Positions 1 through 8,598 of a stretch of DNA of 64,000 nucleotides are shown piece by piece. This DNA is from JBDWFY01 sp039976075 (GTDB lineage: Bacteria > Pseudomonadota > Alphaproteobacteria > Rhizobiales > Stappiaceae): the NCBI GenBank assembly GCA_039976075.1, contig JBDWFY010000004.1, positions 310,001-374,000 on the forward strand. The letters are read 5' to 3'. The notes beneath the pieces were generated by a model. It saw only the letters and a program-made list of their open reading frames with translations, did not search any database and was not told the DNA's origin. The stretch's first letter is position 1; each line of letters begins with the position of its first letter. The translations under genes and the position numbers were made by a program.

Positions 1-2
1 TC

Positions 3-1517
3 CACGCCCTGTTCAATGCGCAAGAAGCGCAACAAAACGGCAAAGGTCTCTGGTTGGTACTGGTGACACTGGCCGGTTTTGCCGTGGTCGCAACACTTCT
101 GTGCATGACGGTGGAGAGCACTGAAGAAAAGCTCATCATTGCGATGTTTTTCTCGTTCATTGCGCTGCTGTTTACTGGTTTTCCGGTTGCCTGGGTGCTG
201 GCCGGTGTCAGCATTCCCTTTTGCGGCCTCGCCTACCTGTTCGATAATGACTACATGGCCTGGACCGGCCTTGAAAGCACGTTCACCGGCCTTGATTACC
301 TGACACTCGGCGCCGTTGTGAACCGGACTTATGCGACCATGTCAAATGCGGTTCTGGTTGCCCTGCCGATGTTCATCTTCATGGGGCTGATGCTAGATGA
401 GTCCGGTGTTGCCCAACGCTTGATGACATCGATGCAGCGGCTGTTTGGCCGGACCCGGGGCGGACTTGCGATTTCCGTGACATTGATCGGCATCGTACTG
501 GCCGCTTCCACTGGCATCATCGGTGCTTCCGTTGTCCTCCTGGGCCTCCTGTCGCTGCCTGCGATGATGAAGCAAAATTACTCCAAACCGCTCGCCGCCG
601 GTGTGGTGGCAGCCTCCGGAACGCTGGGTATTTTGATACCTCCATCAATCATGCTGGTAATCATGGCCGATCAGATGGCCCTTTCGGTTGGCGATCTGTT
701 CATGGCGGCTGTATTCCCCGGAGTACTGATCGGCGCTCTGTACATCGGCTACATCATCATCACCGGCATCCTCAATCGCGACGCAGCCCCTGTGCCGGAG
801 GACGCAGCTGCCCCGGACTGGCGCGCTTTTGTCGACCTGGCAATTGCAATTCTGCCGCCTCTTGGTCTCATCCTGGCTGTTCTTGGATCAATCTTTGCCG
901 GTTTGGCAACACCAACAGAGGCTTCCGGTGTGGGTGCCTTGGGCGCCATGCTGCTGGCGCTTGGCTATCGCAAGCTGACCTTCGACAAATTCTGGAATGT
1001 GGTGGTCTCGACCTTCAACACAACCGCCTATATATTTGCGATATTTCTCGGAGCAACGATCTTCTCCTACGTTCTGCGTGAGCTGGGTGGAGACGAGTTC
1101 ATCGAGGAAATGATCCTTTCCATGGGGCTGGGTCCGGCAGGCACGATCCCATTCATCCTGCTGATCGTTTTCCTGCTTGGTTTTGTGCTCGACTGGATCG
1201 AGATCACCCTCATCGTGTTGCCGCTGATGCGCCCGATCGTCAATGGTCTGGGCCTGGACATTCCCGGCTTCGATGCCATCGATGAGCCTGCGCTGCTCTG
1301 GTTTGTTATCCTCGTTGCCGTCACGTTGCAGACGTCATTCCTGACACCGCCGGTCGGTTTTGCCCTGTTCTATCTCAAGGGGGTCTGTCCTCCGGAAATT
1401 CGGCTGACGGATATCTACAAAGGGATCATTCCCTTTGTGCTTCTGCAGCTCACCGGACTTGTCATCATGTTCATGTTCCCCTGGCTGGCAACCTGGCTAC
1501 CGGCGGTCGCTTATTAA
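3..1517 (+). CDS. TRAP transporter large permease subunit (DctM), 5' partial
   Basis: Membrane permease of a tripartite ATP-independent periplasmic transporter, which imports an organic acid using a Na+ or H+ gradient. The reading frame is open to the window edge (it reads HALFNAQEAQ before the first internal TTG at 54), so the true start lies upstream. About a dozen hydrophobic segments are visible, with DctM hallmarks such as LGILIPPSIMLVI, ATPTEASGVGALGA and TSFLTPPVGFALFYLKG. The gene sits 24 bp before a D-lactate dehydrogenase gene on the same strand, so lactate or a related 2-hydroxyacid is a reasonable substrate by inference. The small permease and binding protein would be expected upstream, outside the window. 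Confidence 0.92.
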   Translation, partial: HALFNAQEAQQNGKGLWLVLVTLAGFAVVATLLCMTVESTEEKLIIAMFFSFIALLFTGFPVAWVLAGVSIPFCGLAYLFDNDYMAWTGLESTFTGLDYLTLGAVVNRTYATMSNAVLVALPMFIFMGLMLDESGVAQRLMTSMQRLFGRTRGGLAISVTLIGIVLAASTGIIGASVVLLGLLSLPAMMKQNYSKPLAAGVVAASGTLGILIPPSIMLVIMADQMALSVGDLFMAAVFPGVLIGALYIGYIIITGILNRDAAPVPEDAAAPDWRAFVDLAIAILPPLGLILAVLGSIFAGLATPTEASGVGALGAMLLALGYRKLTFDKFWNVVVSTFNTTAYIFAIFLGATIFSYVLRELGGDEFIEEMILSMGLGPAGTIPFILLIVFLLGFVLDWIEITLIVLPLMRPIVNGLGLDIPGFDAIDEPALLWFVILVAVTLQTSFLTPPVGFALFYLKGVCPPEIRLTDIYKGIIPFVLLQLTGLVIMFMFPWLATWLPAVAY

Positions 1518-1541
1518 ACCCCGTTTGAAAGGGACAGCAGG

Positions 1542-3218
1542 ATGTCAGATGAAAGTTTTATCCAGAGGCTGACAGGGGTTGTCGGGACTCGTCATGTGGT
1601 GAGCGACGCCAGGAAGTCTCGCCGCTACCGCAAGGGCTTTCGCTCGGGTGAAGGGGATGCCCTGGCGGTTGTCTTTCCCGGAACGCTGCTCGAACAATGG
1701 CACGTGTTACAGGCGTGCGTTGACGCAGACAAGATTGTCATCATGCAAGCCGCCAATACCGGATTGACCGAGGGCTCGACGCCCAAGGGCAACGACTATG
1801 ACCGCACAGTCGTCATCATCAATACGCTACGGATGGATACGATCCGTCTCCTCAAAGATGGACATCAGATTGTGGGATTTCCCGGGTCAACGCTCTACGA
1901 TCTTGAAAAACGTCTGAAACCGCTGGGTCGCAAACCGCATTCGGAAATCGGTTCTTCCTGCATCGGTGCGTCAGTCATTGGCGGCGTGTGCAACAATTCT
2001 GGCGGCGCTCTGGTCAAGCGCGGTCCGGCCTATACCGAACTGGCTCTGTTCGCACAGGTGTCAGAGTCGGGCGACCTTCAGCTGATCAATCATCTGGGCA
2101 TCAACCTTGGCAACAGCCCGGAGGAAATCCTGAGCCGCCTCGAAAAGGGATCATTCACCGAAGAAGACGTGGTTTATGATACACGTACCGCTTCAGATGC
2201 CGATTACAGTACCCGGGTGCGCGATGTCGAGGCCGAGACACCGGCCCGGTTCAACGCTGACAAAACGCGCCTGCACGAGACCAGCGGTTGTGCCGGAAAA
2301 CTGGCCGTGTTCGCGGTTCGGTTGGATACCTTCCCGGATGTGGGGGAAGAGCAGGTTTTTTACATCGGAACCAACACGCCAGCCGTCCTGACGGACCTGC
2401 GCCGTACCATGCTCAGAGATTTTGAAAACCTGCCGGAAGCGGCGGAATATATGCACCGGGATATTTTCGACATCGCCCGGCAGTACGGAAAAGATACATT
2501 CCTGATGATTGAACTGCTGGGTACCGATCGCCTGCCCGCAATCTTCAGCCTCAAGGGGTGGCTGGATGCCCTACCCTTCCTTCCGGAAAATATGGTCGAC
2601 CGGGTGATGCAGGCATTCAGCAGACTCTGTCCCAACCGTCTGCCAAAACGCGTTCTCGCATTTCGTCAGCGTTATGAGCACCACCTGATCCTGAAAATGT
2701 CAGGACCCGGCATCGCTGAAGCAGAACGGCTTCTGGAAGCGCATTTTGCCGAAAATGAAGGCGCGTACTTCACGTGTTCAGAGGCGGAAGGACACAAGGC
2801 GTTTCTGCACCGTTTCGTAGCGGCCGGAGCAGCTGTCCGATACCAGGCCGTGCATGCCAGCGAGGTCGAAGATATTCTGGCGCTCGATATCGCCTTGCCG
2901 CGCAACGATCGCGACTGGCTGGAAACACTGCCCGAAGAGATCGAAAACAAGCTGATCGCCAAGCTCTATTACGGCCACTTCATGTGCCATGTATTCCATC
3001 AAGACTATATTCTGAAAAAGGGTGAGAATGCCAAGAAGGTCAAAGCTGACATGCTGGCCCTGCTTGATAAGCGAGGCGCGGAATATCCCGCCGAACACAA
3101 TGTCGGCCATCTCTATGCAGCCAAACCGGACCTGAAGGAGTTTTATCAGGAAATCGATCCGACAAACGCCTTCAATCCAGGCATCGGCAAAACATCAAAA
3201 CGAAAGCACTACGCCTGA
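1542..3218 (+). CDS. dld: Quinone-dependent D-lactate dehydrogenase
   Basis: Peripheral membrane flavoenzyme that oxidises D-lactate to pyruvate and passes electrons to quinone. The 558 residues match the size of the E. coli Dld family. An N-terminal FAD-binding half carries AANTGLTEGSTP near residues 69-80 and the glycine/asparagine-rich stretch GGVCNNSGGALVKRGPAYTE near 147-166. The C-terminal half, with FHQDYILKKG, is the membrane-binding cap typical of Dld. A GGGACAGCAGG stretch precedes the ATG. The gene follows the TRAP permease by 24 bp, suggesting one unit for lactate uptake and oxidation. The family call is secure; the substrate follows family knowledge. Confidence 0.93.
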   Translation: MSDESFIQRLTGVVGTRHVVSDARKSRRYRKGFRSGEGDALAVVFPGTLLEQWHVLQACVDADKIVIMQAANTGLTEGSTPKGNDYDRTVVIINTLRMDTIRLLKDGHQIVGFPGSTLYDLEKRLKPLGRKPHSEIGSSCIGASVIGGVCNNSGGALVKRGPAYTELALFAQVSESGDLQLINHLGINLGNSPEEILSRLEKGSFTEEDVVYDTRTASDADYSTRVRDVEAETPARFNADKTRLHETSGCAGKLAVFAVRLDTFPDVGEEQVFYIGTNTPAVLTDLRRTMLRDFENLPEAAEYMHRDIFDIARQYGKDTFLMIELLGTDRLPAIFSLKGWLDALPFLPENMVDRVMQAFSRLCPNRLPKRVLAFRQRYEHHLILKMSGPGIAEAERLLEAHFAENEGAYFTCSEAEGHKAFLHRFVAAGAAVRYQAVHASEVEDILALDIALPRNDRDWLETLPEEIENKLIAKLYYGHFMCHVFHQDYILKKGENAKKVKADMLALLDKRGAEYPAEHNVGHLYAAKPDLKEFYQEIDPTNAFNPGIGKTSKRKHYA

Positions 3219-3239
3219 AGCAAGTGTACGTGAGAATCC

Positions 3240-3746
3240 TTAAATCAGTCGCCGCTGAAATCCTTCGGCGCTTTCCAGGTCGAGCAGGAAACGTTTGGTT
3301 TCAAGACCGCCGCCAAATCCGGTCAGCGATTTGTCGGCGCCGATCACCCGGTGACACGGCACCACTACGGGGAGAGGATTGGCACCGTTGGCGGCGCCGA
3401 CAGCCCGACTGGCAGCCGGTCGGCCGATCCGGTTGGCGATGGCCCCATAAGTCGTCGTCTGGCCAAAAGGAATGTCGCACAACGCCTTCCAGACAGCATT
3501 CTGAAAGTCCGTTCCGCCGAAATGTAGTGGCAGATCGAAATGCGTCAGCCCGCCGGCAAAATAGGCATCCAGCTGCCTGAAAGTCTCCGGGAAAAGCCCA
3601 TCATCGCGATGCCATCCAGCTTTCGGTTTTTGCGTTCGACTGCCAGTTGGAAAACTGAGCACATGTAGATGGTCGGCATCGCCGGCCACCAGCATCGCGC
3701 CAATGGGACTGTCATAGTAGGTATAAGCCAGATCAGTTGCCTGCAT
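3240..3746 (-). CDS. ogt: Methylated-DNA--protein-cysteine methyltransferase
   Basis: Suicide DNA-repair protein that moves the methyl group of O6-methylguanine to its own cysteine. The active-site motif PCHRVIG is intact, preceded by the usual FQNAVWKAL and IPFGQTTTYGAIA helices of the DNA-binding domain. I place the start at the ATG reading MQATDLAYTYYDSP; an in-frame start at 3773 would add nine residues. It overlaps or abuts the Ada-type regulator gene upstream on the same strand, so the two are co-transcribed. Together they make a split Ada: methyl sensor/regulator in one polypeptide and O6 methyltransferase in the other. Confidence 0.92.
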   Translation of the reverse strand: MQATDLAYTYYDSPIGAMLVAGDADHLHVLSFPTGSRTQKPKAGWHRDDGLFPETFRQLDAYFAGGLTHFDLPLHFGGTDFQNAVWKALCDIPFGQTTTYGAIANRIGRPAASRAVGAANGANPLPVVVPCHRVIGADKSLTGFGGGLETKRFLLDLESAEGFQRRLI

Positions 3747-4341
3747 GGAGCTGTTCACCGCTTGATTGACCACAATCTCGTTTTAGCGGTTTTCGCCTGA
3801 GTCGAGAAGGCGGATGTCCGTAAAGGCCCAGAAATGCCGCATTGAAACGGCGCAGACTGCCAAACCCGGCGCGTTCGGCAATTTGGATCATTGGCAAGTC
3901 GGTCTGATCAAGCAGGCGCTTGGCGCGCTGGATCCGGAATGTTGCCGCTGCCTGTACCGGGCTGGCGCCGATATGCTTCCGAAAGAGCCGTGACAATTGA
4001 CGACTACCGATCCCAAGCCGTTCAGCCAGATCTTCGACACGCCGGCCATCCAGCGCGCCCTGTTCGATCAGTTTCAAGGCTCGTTCGACGGTTGTGCGCG
4101 TTCCGTTCCACGCAGGGCAGAATGGCGCTGTCTCCGGGCGACACCGTAAGCAAGGGCGAAAACCCGACTGTTCAGCAGCGGGGGCTGTCCGAAAATAACG
4201 CACGTTTTTCGACAGAGGCTGTCTGACCGGGCAGACCGGGCGACAATAAACTCCGGTGGTTTTGACCGCTGTGAAAAACAGCCCATCAAAAGCCGGATCA
4301 CGTCGATAACGCGCCGCTTCACATGTTTCAAAATCCAACAT
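3733..4341 (-). CDS. Ada/AdaA-type methylphosphotriester-sensing transcription regulator
   Basis: Regulator of the adaptive response to DNA methylation. The N-terminal Ada zinc domain has all four cysteines: C33 and C37 (YCRPVC) and C64 and C67 (FRPCLRC). Methylation of one cysteine by DNA methylphosphotriesters is what activates this family. An AraC-type helix-turn-helix domain follows from about residue 80 to 180. At 202 residues it lacks the C-terminal O6-methylguanine methyltransferase of full Ada; that activity is encoded by the next gene, whose start overlaps this gene's 3' end. The arrangement resembles the AdaA/AdaB split of Gram-positive bacteria. Confidence 0.9.
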   Translation of the reverse strand: MLDFETCEAARYRRDPAFDGLFFTAVKTTGVYCRPVCPVRQPLSKNVRYFRTAPAAEQSGFRPCLRCRPETAPFCPAWNGTRTTVERALKLIEQGALDGRRVEDLAERLGIGSRQLSRLFRKHIGASPVQAAATFRIQRAKRLLDQTDLPMIQIAERAGFGSLRRFNAAFLGLYGHPPSRLRRKPLKRDCGQSSGEQLHAGN

Positions 4342-4435
4342 GTCCGCAAATTACGAAACGGCGCGGAAAACGTCGATCCCCTGCGTGATAATGGAGTCCG
4401 AATGCGACCAGTCCGATCAGGCGTGAGAAACCTGC

Positions 4436-5116
4436 CTATACACTAAATCGGCTGACGAAACTCTGTTCGCCTGCCGGTGAAAATGCAACAATCCGGGTCC
4501 CGGCCTGTCGCTTTGCCCAGCCCAACTCATAAAACCTGTTTAAAAAAGCTGACCCAAGCGCGCCTGCCAGATGCGTGCGTCGCGCGCTCCAATCCAGACA
4601 CGCTTTGCAGAGCGGACGACGTGTGCCTGTAAGCACATCAACATCAATGTCGAAGCTACCGACGAAGTCACGCCCCGGATCCGTCAGAATCACCTCCTCG
4701 CCGCTTTCAACGACAAAGCCACTGCCCTTCAGGCTGTCATACATGTGGACACCAAGATCTCCGGCAAGATGGTTGTAGCAGATGCGCGCCTTTCTAAGAG
4801 CTGGATCCTTCGGACCGGTTCGAGTTCGCATCAGGCCGCGTTTGGCAGCCATTCCCATAAGCGCTTCAAGGACACCGCCTACATCATCGTCCGCGAGGGA
4901 AAAATAGCGGTGCCGTCCCTGTTTCCGCTGCTTCAGCATCTCTGCATTTTCCAGCTTTTTCAGATGTGCGCTGGCGGTCTGAAGTGTCACACCGGCTTCG
5001 GTTGCGAGTTCCGTCGCGGTGAGTGCCTTACCGCTCATCAAAGCGGTCAGCATGTTGGCCCGGGCAGGATCGCCTATCAACGATCCGAGCAGGGCAATAT
5101 CTGGGCCTTCTTTCAT
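4436..5116 (-). CDS. ArsR-family winged-helix regulator
   Basis: Cytoplasmic transcription repressor of 226 residues. The N-terminal ArsR helix-turn-helix is clear (IGDPARANMLTALM, ALTATELATEAGV, LQTASAHLKKLENAEML, GRHRYFSL), followed by a longer C-terminal region containing CKACLDW, the family form that often responds to small organic ligands. The start codon lies inside an inverted repeat, TAGTTCG-N8-CGAACTA, consistent with autorepression. It is divergent from the NIPSNAP/ABM/EamA operon starting at 5190, which it probably controls. The ligand cannot be told from sequence; the cysteine pair CxxC could bind metal or sense redox state, which is a guess. Confidence 0.88.
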   Translation of the reverse strand: MKEGPDIALLGSLIGDPARANMLTALMSGKALTATELATEAGVTLQTASAHLKKLENAEMLKQRKQGRHRYFSLADDDVGGVLEALMGMAAKRGLMRTRTGPKDPALRKARICYNHLAGDLGVHMYDSLKGSGFVVESGEEVILTDPGRDFVGSFDIDVDVLTGTRRPLCKACLDWSARRTHLAGALGSAFLNRFYELGWAKRQAGTRIVAFSPAGEQSFVSRFSV

Positions 5117-5147
5117 AGTTCGATCATAAACGAACTATTTTCGTTCG
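5116..5147. promoter_or_regulatory. Probable ArsR operator in divergent promoter
   Basis: Two overlapping inverted repeats share one arm: TAGTTCG (5116-5122) with CGAACTA (5131-5137), and CGAAC (5131-5135) with GTTCG (5143-5147). The site covers the arsR-like start codon and lies 43 bp before the NIPSNAP start, as expected of an operator controlling both directions. Binding is inferred. Confidence 0.6.
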
Positions 5148-5189
5148 ACAATGTGGCAAAAGAGATTTCATCAATTTGGAGATCCAAAA

Positions 5190-5519
5190 ATGCTTACCTG
5201 TTTCATCCGCTATCACATCGACCCGACGAAAAAAGAGCAGTTTGTCGACTATGCCCGGAACTGGGGTGAAGCGATCCCGCGATGCGGCGCTGATCTGGTC
5301 GGATATTTCTCACCCCATGAGGGCTCGAGTACCCTTGCCTATGGTGTTTATTCGGTTGAAAGCCTGGCCGCCTACGAAACGTACCGGGAACGTCTTGCCG
5401 CCGATCCCCTTGGTCGGAAAAATTATGCCTTCGCCCAGAATGAAAAATTCATCCTCCGTGAAGATCGCACGTTCTTAAAGCTCGCTTCTTCGCCGCACGG
5501 AACATTGGTGCGGCCATGA
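5190..5519 (+). CDS. NIPSNAP-family small protein
   Basis: Small alpha/beta-barrel-like protein of 109 residues starting MLTCFIRYHIDPTKKEQF, the classic NIPSNAP opening, with LVGYFSPHEGS and AYETYRERLAADPLG following. The family's biochemical role is unsettled; many members lie beside oxidoreductases and dimerise like ABM monooxygenases. Start choice: GGAG at 5178-5181 sits about 8 bp before the ATG at 5190, better than the in-frame ATG at 5151, which lies close to the operator. The stop overlaps the next start (ATGA), so translation is coupled to the ABM-like gene. Confidence 0.85.
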   Translation: MLTCFIRYHIDPTKKEQFVDYARNWGEAIPRCGADLVGYFSPHEGSSTLAYGVYSVESLAAYETYRERLAADPLGRKNYAFAQNEKFILREDRTFLKLASSPHGTLVRP

Positions 5520-5863
5520 TCGCGGTTATATTCGAGGTTGAGCCGCGCGACGGACAGAAGAGCCACTATTTGGAAACAGCAGCCCATCTGCGCCCATTGC
5601 TGGAACAGATCGATGGTTTCATATCAGTCGAACGGTTTCAAAGTCTCACGAATGAAGGGAAGATCCTGTCCCTCTCCTTTTTTCGTGACGAAACGGCTAT
5701 TGCCGCCTGGCGGAATTTACCGGCACACCGTTCTGCCCAATCAGCCGGGCGAGCAGAGATTTTCGCCAACTATCGCCTGCGCATTGCGCATGTGATGCGG
5801 GACTATGGCCTGAATGACCGCATCGAGGCACCTGATGACAGCCGGGATGCGCACCGTCGATGA
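5516..5863 (+). CDS. ABM-superfamily protein (antibiotic biosynthesis monooxygenase fold)
   Basis: Protein of 115 residues with the dimeric ferredoxin-like ABM pattern: MIAVIFEVEPRDGQKSHY, then IDGFISVERFQSL and SLSFFRDETAIAAWRNLPAHR. ABM proteins include cofactor-free monooxygenases and haem-degrading enzymes, but the fold alone does not fix the reaction. It overlaps its neighbours by 4 bp on both sides (ATGA at 5516 and 5860), placing it in the middle of a translationally coupled three-gene operon behind the ArsR regulator. A role in modifying a small molecule that the third gene exports is inference. Confidence 0.85.
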   Translation: MIAVIFEVEPRDGQKSHYLETAAHLRPLLEQIDGFISVERFQSLTNEGKILSLSFFRDETAIAAWRNLPAHRSAQSAGRAEIFANYRLRIAHVMRDYGLNDRIEAPDDSRDAHRR

Positions 5864-6756
5864 GTTCGAATTCAAGCAACAACAATGCCATGGAATTCGC
5901 GCTTCTCGCCCTGCTTGCCCTGCTCTGGGGGTCGTCGTATTTATTTATCAAAATTGCAGTGACGGACATTCCGCCACTCACGCTGATAGCGGTCAGAGTA
6001 ACCATCGCAGCGCTGGTATTGCTTGTAATAATGCTTTGGCACGATGAAAAGTTGCCGCGTGATCACACTACATGGCGTCTGTTGTTCGTTCAGGCGTTTT
6101 TTACCAGCACTGGCGCCTGGACGCTGCTTGCATGGGGTCAGCAAAAGATTGATAGCGGACTGGCCAGCGTTCTCAATTCCACATCTCCGATATTCGTGTT
6201 TTTCTTCACCCTGCTTGTTACAAGACACGAGACGGTCAGTTGGCTGAAGTTCATCGGTGGCTGCCTGGGCTTGTCTGGCGTCGTCATGATCGTTGGCGTC
6301 GACGTTCTGCACGGCGTGGGACATCAAGTCACCGGCCAACTCGCGGCCTTGGGAGGCGCGATCCTGTATGCGTGTGCAGCAATTTACGGACGCAGGTTCT
6401 CTGCGATGGAGCCGGTAACCGTTGCTACGGGCACGATGCTTTGCGCCACAGCCTGCCTTGTCCCTCTGAGCCTGATTATCGATAGGCCGTGGACGTTGAC
6501 GCCCTCGACGCAGTCGGTACTTGCCGCGCTGTTTCTGGCTGTATTTTGCACCGGCATAGCGCTGCAAATTTATTTCCGGCTGATCAACACATTGGGGTCA
6601 ATGGGTGTTGCCAGTCAGGCCTATTTGCGAGCCGGTGTCGGCGTCCTGTTGGGTATGATATTCCTGGGAGAGCAATTCACCTTGATCATCGGTTTTGGGC
6701 TCGCGGCTGCGATACTGGGCGTCGCGGCAATCAATCTGCCTTTCGGGCGGCGTTAG
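5860..6756 (+). CDS. EamA/DMT-family transporter
   Basis: Inner-membrane protein of 298 residues with about ten hydrophobic helices in two repeated EamA halves. Motifs typical of the family are LLWGSSYLFIKIAV at the start, SGLASVLNSTSPIFVFFFTLL closing the first half, and GSMGVASQAYLRAGVGVLLGMIFLGE in the second. Members export amino acids, metabolites or drugs. It is the last gene of the ArsR-controlled operon, starting by ATGA overlap with the ABM gene. The substrate is unknown. Confidence 0.9.
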   Translation: MSSNSSNNNAMEFALLALLALLWGSSYLFIKIAVTDIPPLTLIAVRVTIAALVLLVIMLWHDEKLPRDHTTWRLLFVQAFFTSTGAWTLLAWGQQKIDSGLASVLNSTSPIFVFFFTLLVTRHETVSWLKFIGGCLGLSGVVMIVGVDVLHGVGHQVTGQLAALGGAILYACAAIYGRRFSAMEPVTVATGTMLCATACLVPLSLIIDRPWTLTPSTQSVLAALFLAVFCTGIALQIYFRLINTLGSMGVASQAYLRAGVGVLLGMIFLGEQFTLIIGFGLAAAILGVAAINLPFGRR

Positions 6757-6849
6757 TGGAAGCGCATACAAATTCCTGTAGAGACAAGCGGTAATCCTGA
6801 TATGATTGGGAAAGATCTTTTCGTCGCAAATATCCCGGAGCATCAGCTT

Positions 6850-7497
6850 ATGAGCGCCAAAGAGACGCTTTTTTCTCGCTTCAACAACCCGATTCAGTCT
6901 TCGGAAGACTTGGAGATGGTTGTCGGCAAGCCGATGGACAACACGATAGAAAAGGAAGTGCACCACCTGGACGAAATCTGCCGCGACTTTATTGCGGCGT
7001 CGCCGTTCTGCCTGATGGCGACAGCAGATCCAGATGGTTTCATTGATATCTCGCCCAAAGGCGATCCCGAGGGGTTTGTCCAGGTTCTGGACGACAATTT
7101 GCTGGCGATCCCCGACCGCCCCGGCAACCGAAGGGCAGACACTTTTCACAACGTGATGAAAGATCCCCGCATGGGCCTGATCTTTTTCATCCCGGGCAAA
7201 GGTGAGACTTTGCGCGTAAACGGCGAGGCGCGGATTGTTCAGGATGAGGCGCTTTGCCAATCGATGGCTGTCAAGGGTAAGGCGCCTCGGCTTGCGGTGC
7301 TGCTTTATGTGGAACGTGCTTTCATGCATTGCCCAAAATGCATGATCCGTTCTCATATGTGGCAACCAGACGCCTGGACCGACAGCAGCGCCATTCCGGA
7401 TATCGGAACTGCCATCATCAAACAGGCTCATCTGGATACGACACTTGAAAAGCTGACAGCCGAAGTTGAAAAGCAGGGCGGGCTTGATCTTTATTGA
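6850..7497 (+). CDS. PPOX-type flavoprotein (pyridoxamine-phosphate-oxidase-like)
   Basis: Predicted cytoplasmic FMN or F420-fold split-barrel protein of about 215 residues. The core reads FIAASPFCLMATADPDGFIDISPKGDPEGFVQVLDDN, followed by LAIPDRPGNRR and GLIFFIPGKGETLRVNGEARI, the usual signature of the 'pyridoxamine 5-phosphate oxidase family' whose real substrates are mostly unknown. A GGAG at 6837-6840 is 9 bp before the ATG at 6850, so I prefer this over the in-frame ATG at 6802. CPKCMIRSHMW near residue 160 is the conserved C-terminal motif of this subfamily. It stands 93 bp after the EamA gene and may be transcribed separately. Confidence 0.87.
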   Translation: MSAKETLFSRFNNPIQSSEDLEMVVGKPMDNTIEKEVHHLDEICRDFIAASPFCLMATADPDGFIDISPKGDPEGFVQVLDDNLLAIPDRPGNRRADTFHNVMKDPRMGLIFFIPGKGETLRVNGEARIVQDEALCQSMAVKGKAPRLAVLLYVERAFMHCPKCMIRSHMWQPDAWTDSSAIPDIGTAIIKQAHLDTTLEKLTAEVEKQGGLDLY

Positions 7498-7514
7498 GAC
7501 CAAAATCTAACGCT

Positions 7515-7832
7515 TTACGACGGGCTGCCTTCGCCCCGTGCATCAAGGATAGCTGAAACCAGGTCATCGGGGACATCCACCAATGACTGTGCGGCGTCTT
7601 CATCAAGCGCACGCTTCGCCAGATCGCGGGCAGCCACATAGGATTTGAGATAGTCGCGACACTCTCGGCAGACCTTTAAATGAAGGTTGAAAATGCGCAT
7701 TTGCGACGACGGCAACTCACCATCCAGATAATCAACGATAAAATCCTCGAATTCCCGACAGGATATCATCATCGGCAACTTGAACATGATGCCGTGCAGA
7801 CGGCGTCTTATTGAGGGTTGCCCGTGTTTCAT
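7515..7832 (-). CDS. Zinc-finger anti-sigma factor (zf-HC2)
   Basis: Small protein of 105 residues that probably binds and inhibits the ECF sigma factor encoded immediately upstream. The conserved HLKVCREC (H-x3-C-x2-C) is the zinc-binding anti-sigma motif, with an upstream cysteine in MISCREFEDF. No membrane helix is visible, so it would be soluble, like redox-responsive ZAS proteins. The ATG overlaps the sigma gene's stop (ATGA at 7829-7832), which fixes the start and couples the two. Zinc loss on oxidation is the known release mechanism in related pairs; that it applies here is inference. Confidence 0.85.
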   Translation of the reverse strand: MKHGQPSIRRRLHGIMFKLPMMISCREFEDFIVDYLDGELPSSQMRIFNLHLKVCRECRDYLKSYVAARDLAKRALDEDAAQSLVDVPDDLVSAILDARGEGSPS

Positions 7833-8446
7833 AGCGTCTGCTCTCCCATCAATGGTTCCAGCAGTTTCTTCAGGGCTGCCCGTGCCCGATGTAATCTCAC
7901 TTTTACATTGGTTTCGCTTATCTCGAGCATTTGAGACACCTCTGCCGTTGAGAGCTCTTCGATGTCTCTTAGCAAAAGAACGACGCGGTAGTTTTCGGGC
8001 AACTGATCGATCATTCCACTGACTGTTTCGCGAAACTGGACGACTTGCAAAACCGACTCCGGCGACGGACTGACCGTCCATTCATCTGCTACACGACAGT
8101 CTCCTGTATCAAATTCCGGCAAGAGATCGTCAATCGGCTCTTCCTTCAGACGCTTATGCTTTCTCAACAACATTAAAGCCTCGTTGATTTGAATGCGATG
8201 CATCCACGTTTTCAGTAATGAATCGCCCTTGAAACTCTCAAAATTTTTGAAAATATTGACGAAGGCATTCTGAACGGCATCCTCCGCAACGTCCCTTTTT
8301 CCCAGAATTCTGGAAGAAACGGCCAGCATCCACACCCCGTGATGCCTGACAAAGCGCGCCATCTGACTGCGGTCGCCATGACGTAGCAAGTCTAGCGCAT
8401 CTTCATCGCTTAACAGATCCACACTGATAGTCTGTTGGTCCAACAA
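7829..8446 (-). CDS. ECF-type RNA polymerase sigma factor
   Basis: Sigma-70 family factor of 205 residues. Region 2 is seen in DVAEDAVQNAFVNIFKNFESF and LKTWMHRIQINEALMLLRKHK; region 4 in QLPENYRVVLLLRDIEELSTAEVSQMLE and ETNVKVRLHRARAALKKLL. A linker of about 35 residues joins them. It is co-transcribed with a zinc anti-sigma gene downstream. The divergent neighbour is a Na+/H+ antiporter gene 150 bp away, so sigma control of that side is possible but no matching promoter pair could be proved by eye. Confidence 0.92.
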   Translation of the reverse strand: MLDQQTISVDLLSDEDALDLLRHGDRSQMARFVRHHGVWMLAVSSRILGKRDVAEDAVQNAFVNIFKNFESFKGDSLLKTWMHRIQINEALMLLRKHKRLKEEPIDDLLPEFDTGDCRVADEWTVSPSPESVLQVVQFRETVSGMIDQLPENYRVVLLLRDIEELSTAEVSQMLEISETNVKVRLHRARAALKKLLEPLMGEQTL

Positions 8447-8598
8447 ATCACGCGCTCACATGGATGTCACTTTGCCGTCACCACTCACTTTGAGCGAAAA
8501 ACGGAAAAATGAGTTTGGGCTGGGTGTAACCATAGTAAGGTTCCGATCATCTGACAAAGGGAGATCCGCAAACCTTTGCTCTTGGACGGGGAGACTTC

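Noticed and set aside
3224..3580. Plus-strand frame opposite the methyltransferase gene
   Set aside because: Shadow of a well-supported gene; product is Arg/Pro-rich without pattern.
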